DNA of 64,000 nucleotides from Cunninghamella blakesleeana (Eukaryota; Mucoromycota; Mucoromycetes; Mucorales; Cunninghamellaceae), in assembly GCA_017871115.1 (NCBI GenBank), contig JAFCIZ010000007.1, positions 1,860,001 through 1,924,000 of the forward strand, written 5' to 3'. The first letter of the stretch is position 1. Every line of letters starts with the position of its first letter. The notes under the pieces were generated by a model. It made no database searches, was not told where the DNA came from, and was given only the letters and a program-made list of their open reading frames with translations. Positions 55,962-64,000 of the stretch are shown one piece after another. The translations under genes and the position numbers were made by a program.

Positions 55962-56498
55962 ATACTTTACAAATACATAGAAAGAAATAAAAGTAGTAAC
56001 CTATAAGATTTTATTACAAGATGCATCCAAAGGGTGTGGTTGGAAAGTAACACTTCGTACATGATACAATGATTCTGAGCTCTATATAACCGCTTATGTC
56101 CGCTTTCTTTTTACTTTTTTTTTTTAAAAAAAAAATAATAATCTGTATGAAGTAAGTAATATATTGGTCGGTATATTTGATTTAATTGTTATATGGTTGA
56201 TTGATTATTCTACTTTAGAACTATCGTTAATAGTATAAATGTCCCATTTCCATATTTCTTTGTAAGTCATCAATTTTTATATAATGTTTTCGGCCAAATT
56301 ATAAAAGTAACTACTATCACCATCGATGTATTTATTAATAAATAAGTATATATAAATAAATGAAAATTATGTTAATAAACCAAAAATATATATATTAAAA
56401 CACATAAAATAACGTTCTTTTTATAATATCGTATTACCTTTTTACTTGAAGAGATTTTTGATACAAAGCACTGTTTGCACATTGAAAAACTATGGCTC

Positions 56499-56547
<49 letters not shown>

Positions 56548-56986
56548 ATATAATAATATGTGTATGGAGTTATAATATAATATTTTAGTTTGCCTATTTT
56601 TCACTTTCATGCTTTAAAGCAAAATACGCTGAGCATTACATATATATAGTTGTTTAAACATACAGTTTTAAATAAATACTTTTTTATAACTTTATGGGGA
56701 GAGGTCAATATTAAATGTGCTTAAAAAATATAGGTATAAAGAGAAATTGATAAGTGTACATTGTTGATAATTAATAATGAATAATATTGTTATAATAAAA
56801 AATATGAAAAGTAGTAATAGAGAGAAAAATGATAAAAGGCAAACTCTGGTTTTATACCTAAATATGCCGATCCGCAGTGTGGCTTGGTCGTCATTTTACA
56901 AAAAAATTAAATTTAACTCTGTCCGGATTTTTCATTTTTTTTTTCATTCTACTTGTATTTTTTTTAATATTTATACTTTCACAATA
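55962..56986. other. Intergenic region, upstream of NCS2
   Basis: Contains a T11A10 block at 56115-56135 and a TA repeat at about 56500-56545. The NCS2 start lies at the right end. Nothing else is supported. Confidence 0.5.
56500..56545. repeat. (TA)n microsatellite
   Basis: About 23 ta units in the intergenic region between the dehalogenase and NCS2 genes. Confidence 0.9.
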
Positions 56987-57330
56987 ATGAGAGAAAATTG
57001 CTGTAAATGTAAAACTGAACTTTCAACTGTCCGTTTAAGACATGCCTTTTATTGCAAGTAAGTATTTTTATTACTTTTTGATATAGTGACTTTTTATTTA
57101 TTTATTAATAAAAGTATAACTTTTATATTATTTTTTATGTATTATTTCGCAGTAAATGCTTTGTGTATACCTACGTAGGCAAATATAGATCTAACATCAA
57201 CCGTTCCAAATCAATCGCAAGAAAAAAAGGAAAAGTTTTATTAGCTTGTTCTGGTGGACCTTCATCAATGTAAAAGATAGTTTAGATAATCTTAATAATC
57301 TTAATAATAATAATACTAAGGATAGTTTTA

Positions 57331-57369
<39 letters not shown>

Positions 57370-59102
57370 ATATATATGTATGTATATATATAGTGCTATG
57401 ATACATCTTACAAGTGGATTTATGATTGTCAACCCAACTGAAAAGAAGAAAATAGCACTAGTACCTTCAGCTGTTGTATGCCATATTGATGAATCGGCCT
57501 TATTTGAACAACAAGTAAGAAAAGAAGAAATAAGCTATTATATATATGTTAATATTAAAAGAATACAGCTTTAAAATCTATACGGATTTCATCATTATTA
57601 AATACTGCTATTTTTATTATTTCTAGAAAGGCGCTTCAGCTAAATTAGAAAATATGATTAAAACAAAATTCCCAAAACTCTCCTTTGTTAGTCAACCAAT
57701 GGAAGATATATTTACTAGTGCATTCAAAACTGATCCTAACTTTGATTTATCCTTAAAAAATACATCCTCAACAAATTATGATCACGGTAAGGGTTACAAA
57801 TATATGTATGTTTGTATATGTGTATTAAAAATAATTTACTGATTTATTTTTTTAATATGTGCATACTTCCATTATTATAATAGAACATATGATACAATTA
57901 GTTAAACAATCTCCTGACGATTTAGAAACAACTAATGCTGACCGACTTAAAAATTTATTCAAAAATATTAACAAAAATACCGCAAAGGAAGATTTATATT
58001 GGAATATTAAGTTTGCCATGTTATTAACAATTGCAAGACGTGAAGGGTATGACTAAATAAAGAAAACAAGCAACTAAAAAAAGGGAATATAGCTAAGTAT
58101 TATCACCTTTTTCTTTTTTATAATGGTTTTATTTATATTCATAGATGTGATTATATATTTATGGGTGATTCATCAACTCGACAAGCAATTAAAATGATTT
58201 CAAAAATTAGTAATGGACGTGGATATAGTATACCAATGGATGTAGGATTAGAGGTAGATACATGTTTTAAAGATGTTGTCGTTTTAAGACCTATGAAGGA
58301 CATGTTGGCTAAAGAGATGGGATTCTATAATCGATTACATGGGCTCGATCACGATGTTACGGCTCCAGTTAATTTTGGTACATATATGGCACCAAAGAGT
58401 TCAATTGAACGTTTAACAGAAGGTATTAAAATAATAACAAGATACATAATTAAACTATGCACCAATAATAATAATAAAAATAATAGAAATAACAATTAAA
58501 TAATAACAAAATATATGCTTTTTTTTCAATAACTATTTACCATTTAGATTTCATTGTTAATCTTGATCGTGATTTCCCTTCAACTGTTAGTACAATATCT
58601 AGAACAGCTTCTAAATTGGTACCAAGTAGCAATGTTGATTATAGTAAAGCTTGTGCTATATGTCAAATGTAAGTAAAAAAAAAAAAACAATAAATAAATA
58701 AATAGGTAGATTATACATACGAAAATAAACAGAATTTATTAATATATTTTGTTTATTTTTATATTATTACCCATTGTTAGGCCATATGAATCAAATATTC
58801 CTGAATGGAGAAAACATATTACAGTAACAAAAGTGAACGAGAATGCAAACAATGAATGTAATAAGGATGAATGTTGTGGAACAGGTGGATGCTCATCAGA
58901 TAGTCCTCAAAATATCGATTTAAATACATTTTTATGCTATGGTTGCCAAGTAAATCTTAAGGATTATAAAGAAAACGCAATAGCATCTTTACCACCATTT
59001 GTATCAGAAACTGTTTATAATAATGAAAGGGAACAGCGGTTACGTGGACAAATTGAACAATTTCTTATAAATGACGATGATAAGGACGATGACAATGAAT
59101 AA
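56987..59102 (+). CDS. NCS2: NCS2/CTU2, cytoplasmic tRNA 2-thiolation protein
   Basis: Eight exons: 56987-57057, 57153-57269, 57394-57514, 57627-57786, 57884-58046, 58145-58422, 58548-58668, 58781-59102; 450 aa. With Ncs6/Ctu1 it thiolates U34 of Lys, Glu and Gln tRNAs, using sulfur from Urm1. Marks: N-terminal zinc cysteines (CCKCKTEL, CNKC), a degenerate PP-loop LACSGGPSSIAM (the Asp of SGGxDS is lost, as usual in Ncs2), FMGDSSTRQAIKMIS, RPMKDMLAKEMGFYN, and C-terminal cysteine pairs (CAICQMPYE, CYGCQ) with an inserted Cys-rich CNKDECCGTGGC. The length fits yeast Ncs2 (493). The ATG is the first in frame with MRENCCKCK, the expected beginning. Confidence 0.95.
57333..57393. repeat. TA-rich repeat in NCS2 intron
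   Basis: A ta run of about 28 nt followed by tgtatgta/tatata variants directly before the acceptor of the 57270-57393 intron. Confidence 0.8.
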
Positions 59103-60120
59103 AATTATTTAATATAAAAACATATATTTGTAAATAAACTTTTTTTTAGAATTTTAATATTAACGACTATATAAATTATATTCAATTACGACATTTTCTT
59201 ATTTTTTTTATAATTTAATTTTAATACAACATATATTCAAGATAATCATAGAATAAAAAAATAAAGAGGTTGCTAAAAAAGCATTAAAATGAAATTGCAT
59301 AATATAAAGTTGAAAAAGTGGAAGAAAAAAAAAAAAAGATTCCAGAAATGAGTCTTAATATTCGCCTTTTAAAACTTTGGTAATTTTTCACAGGCTTTTT
59401 ATTTTTATTACTTTAAGAGTAGTTGTATTGTTTTATTTTTTATAAAAAGTTTTTTGAGGTTGATTAGAATGAGCGATTTATGGTATATACATATTTCCAC
59501 TTTATAATAATTTATATTTTCAGATGATGAGTTGATGAAATAATGTTTTTATAAACACATTTATTTTACCATCCGATCAAAAATGATAGGTAATAAATAA
59601 TCGATTTTTTGTATCATAGCTGTATTTTACGTAATTGGTCACATAAGTTCATACACGTAAAAAAAAAAAAGAAAGTGATAAATAAGGCACAGTAAATTAA
59701 TAAAGAAAATGAACCTTCCTGAATTATAAAAAAAGGAAAAAATTAAAAAAGGTACAATATCCAATAAAAATAATCATCAATATTAAAAACATGTCCATTG
59801 ATTTTATATTTTTTTGTTAAAGTGTACTCTATATGGAAATATATACTATAAAATTTTTTTCGATTTAAAAACGGATAAAAGTATTAACCAGAAAAAAACA
59901 ACAATTAAAATAAAAACAATGTTAATAATAACGTAAAAACATATCAATTTATTTTATTATATTTTATTAATTTTTTAAACCACATGATCATTTACTACCT
60001 ACTTATTTATTTATTATGTTTATATGTACGTATACATATAATAAACTATATATTTTTTTCTTTTTGTTTGGAATGATCGGGAAGTAACTATATTACCAGG
60101 GGAGGTTTTATTTTTTTTTC

Positions 60121-60133
60121 TTCGAGATGGTTC
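60121..60133. promoter_or_regulatory. Heat-shock-element-like site upstream of mtHsp70
   Basis: ttcgagatggttc fits the HSF1 pattern TTCnnGAAnnTTC with one mismatch (GAT for GAA), about 125 nt before the mtHsp70 ATG. HSF control of SSC1-type genes is known in yeast; here it is inferred. Confidence 0.5.
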
Positions 60134-60155
60134 CTTACTAAAATTCAACTTCCGA

Positions 60156-60175
60156 TTTTTTTTTTTAAAAAAAAA
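60156..60175. promoter_or_regulatory. T11A9 tract in mtHsp70 promoter
   Basis: Eleven T then nine A, about 85 nt before the ATG, next to the heat-shock-like site; likely a nucleosome-depleting element. Confidence 0.4.
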
Positions 60176-60258
60176 GTTTTTCAACTCATTTTTATTTTCT
60201 CTCTTTCCTCTTTTTTTCTTTTTCTTGTTTACTTATTTTTTATAATATATTCATAACA

Positions 60259-62741
<2,483 letters not shown>

Positions 62742-63621
62742 ATATTTTAATTTAAATCTAAAAAAAGAAAAAATACATCTTGTAGAAAATGTTGGATTTA
62801 TAAAAAAAAAAACCTTGTAATTTTGTAATTATTTTTATATAACTTTTTTTTCACCTTTTTTTTTATACTACTATTATTTAGACTTGATTGTTTTTTTTAT
62901 ATAGTTTTATTACTATTATATATATATACATTTATTTATAAATACAATTTAAAAAATTATTATTTCAACCCCTCTCCATTTTTATACGTAATAAAAAAAG
63001 TTTTCATAGTGTAGATCAGTTTATTAGAGGACCTTGCTACGTTACCTGTACTTGTATTTTTTTTTAAAAAAAATATGAATGAAGGAATAAAAAGGATGTT
63101 TTTTTTACTATTATTAAATATACATTTAAAAAAAAAAGAGCATAGATAGATGAATGATAAAAATGAATAAAAATTCATATTTTTTAGATCACTTATCAAA
63201 AAGAGTATAAATAGGGGTAATTACGGTGAAAATAACTAAAGTCAGATTGACAGTAATAATGGAATTTAGTATGTGCAAATTCAATTACTTTTTTAATACC
63301 CGATTAATTTTTTTTCAATCAGTTGTAATGTGAAGGGTATACATCAATTTCTTTTTTGAAACAAAGTTAAAAAAAATTCTGTATATAAAATTGTTTAAAA
63401 ATCAGCAAACGCTAATAATAATTTATCATTACAAAAATCATTAATAATCATTTTTAATAACTGTTTTTTTAATATATAATAATAATAATAATAATTTTTT
63501 CTCTTTATTGTTATATATATATATTTGTAACTAGATTTCAATAATACATACATAGAATTAAAAAAAAATAAAAACAAAAATAGATGGAATTATATATGTA
63601 TATATATATATATATATAGTT
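62742..63621. other. Intergenic region, no gene seen
   Basis: Convergent 3' flanks of mtHsp70 and the right-edge gene. It contains a T9A8 block at 63057-63073 and AT-driven frames only. Confidence 0.55.
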
Positions 63622-64000
63622 TTATGACCGTTTAAAAAATCTGGAGGGTGATTTATATGATTTAGATCGTTTTTGTTGACAAGAGGCACAAAACCAATGA
63701 TCAGTTTTTTTATCCAATAGATGAATACAAGAGGGTTGACCGCAGGTTCTACGCGGAAGATGACATTGATGGCAACGTAATGTTTTCCAAGAAGATAACA
63801 ATTCCAATTGTTGTTTATTTTTCGTATTATTATCATTTCTGTTATTGTCTGCATTATTATTCATATTATGATTATTGTCGTTCCAATTACTGCTGCTCTC
63901 GCTACTGCTAGTGCTACTATTACTATTATTATTATTACTGTTATTATTTGAAGAATTGACAGCCTGTGTTGTAGTAGTAGGAGGATGGGATGTAGAAGAA
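63622..64000 (-). CDS. 3' part of a gene for an Asn-rich, Cys-rich (zinc-finger-like) protein
   Basis: The open frame enters from the right edge and ends at TAA 63622-63624; the 5' part is outside the window. The visible 125 residues are Ser/Thr/Asn-rich (over 60 residues), followed by a basic C-terminal module with six cysteines: C-x2-C-x6-C-x4-C-x12-C-x2-C (LRCHQC, RTCGQPSC, WFCASCQQKR). This looks like a zinc-binding domain and the context of nuclear regulatory proteins, possibly of the CxxC-R1 type, but the match is not secure. An ATG at 63862-63864 is in frame but lies inside the low-complexity run, so it is not taken as the start. Confidence 0.65.
   Translation of the reverse strand, partial: SSTSHPPTTTTQAVNSSNNNSNNNNSNSSTSSSESSSNWNDNNHNMNNNADNNRNDNNTKNKQQLELLSSWKTLRCHQCHLPRRTCGQPSCIHLLDKKTDHWFCASCQQKRSKSYKSPSRFFKRS

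Larger units (their letters stand above)
59103..60258. other. Intergenic region, Hsp70 promoter at right end
   Basis: No gene is seen. The last 150 nt hold a heat-shock-element-like site at 60121-60133, a T11A9 block at 60156-60175 and a CT-rich stretch up to 60235. Confidence 0.55.

Overview
The window is nuclear DNA of an AT-rich, intron-dense eukaryote, most likely an early-diverging fungus; Mucoromycota (Mucorales-like) is the best guess. The evidence is gene content and architecture: a fungal-type biotin ligase with a glutamine amidotransferase-like N-terminal half, a YSY6/RAMP4 protein, ECM29, a UFD4/TRIP12-type HECT ligase, VPS41 and NCS2, all cut by many short GT-AG introns (21 in ECM29 alone). 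A GT10 fucosyltransferase fits fucose-containing Mucorales polysaccharides. The taxon is inference; no rRNA or marker gene is present. No tRNA, rRNA, CRISPR array or intact transposon was recognised.

Layout. 0.3-1.9 kb: acidic, Asn-rich coiled-coil protein (+). 3.6-3.9 kb: small secreted protein with 12 mature cysteines (+). 5.5-11.0 kb: 1431-residue coiled-coil protein with a Ser/Thr-rich basic head (-). 11.2-13.2 kb: heme oxygenase with Cys-Pro motifs and a tail anchor (-). 13.5-15.9 kb: biotin-protein ligase (-). 18.0-19.6 kb: fucosyltransferase (-). 20.5-28.4 kb: ECM29 (+). 29.2-35.8 kb: UFD4/TRIP12-like E3 (-). 37.6-38.1 kb: YSY6/RAMP4 (+). 38.6-39.8 kb: Rho GTPase (+). 41.4-43.5 kb: L-2-hydroxyglutarate dehydrogenase (-). 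44.2-45.6 kb: PBDC1-like protein (-), in divergent arrangement with VPS41 (45.9-50.2 kb, +). 51.0-52.8 kb: FAD amine oxidase (+), convergent with a dienelactone hydrolase (52.9-54.3 kb, -). 54.8-55.6 kb: haloacid dehalogenase (-). 57.0-59.1 kb: NCS2/CTU2 (+). 60.3-62.7 kb: mitochondrial Hsp70 (+). 63.6 kb to the edge: 3' part of a Cys-rich protein gene (-).

Exon models were built by hand from splice sites and reading-frame continuity; every model closes in frame. They expose very small exons that ORF-based annotation misses: an ATG-only first exon in YSY6, a 17-nt exon in heme oxygenase, and 20-nt and 14-nt exons plus a GC-AG intron in the PBDC1 gene. The genes are mostly housekeeping. The functional links visible are ECM29 beside UFD4 (both proteasome-associated in yeast) and a run of small-molecule oxidoreductase/hydrolase genes at 41-56 kb. 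No clearly novel multi-gene system is visible. The best leads are the microexons, the Cys-rich secreted protein, the heme oxygenase head, the phase-0-only coiled-coil gene, and islands of broken coding-like sequence between genes (4.3-5.1, 16.6-17.6, 19.9-20.2, 36.5-36.8 and 55.8-56.0 kb).
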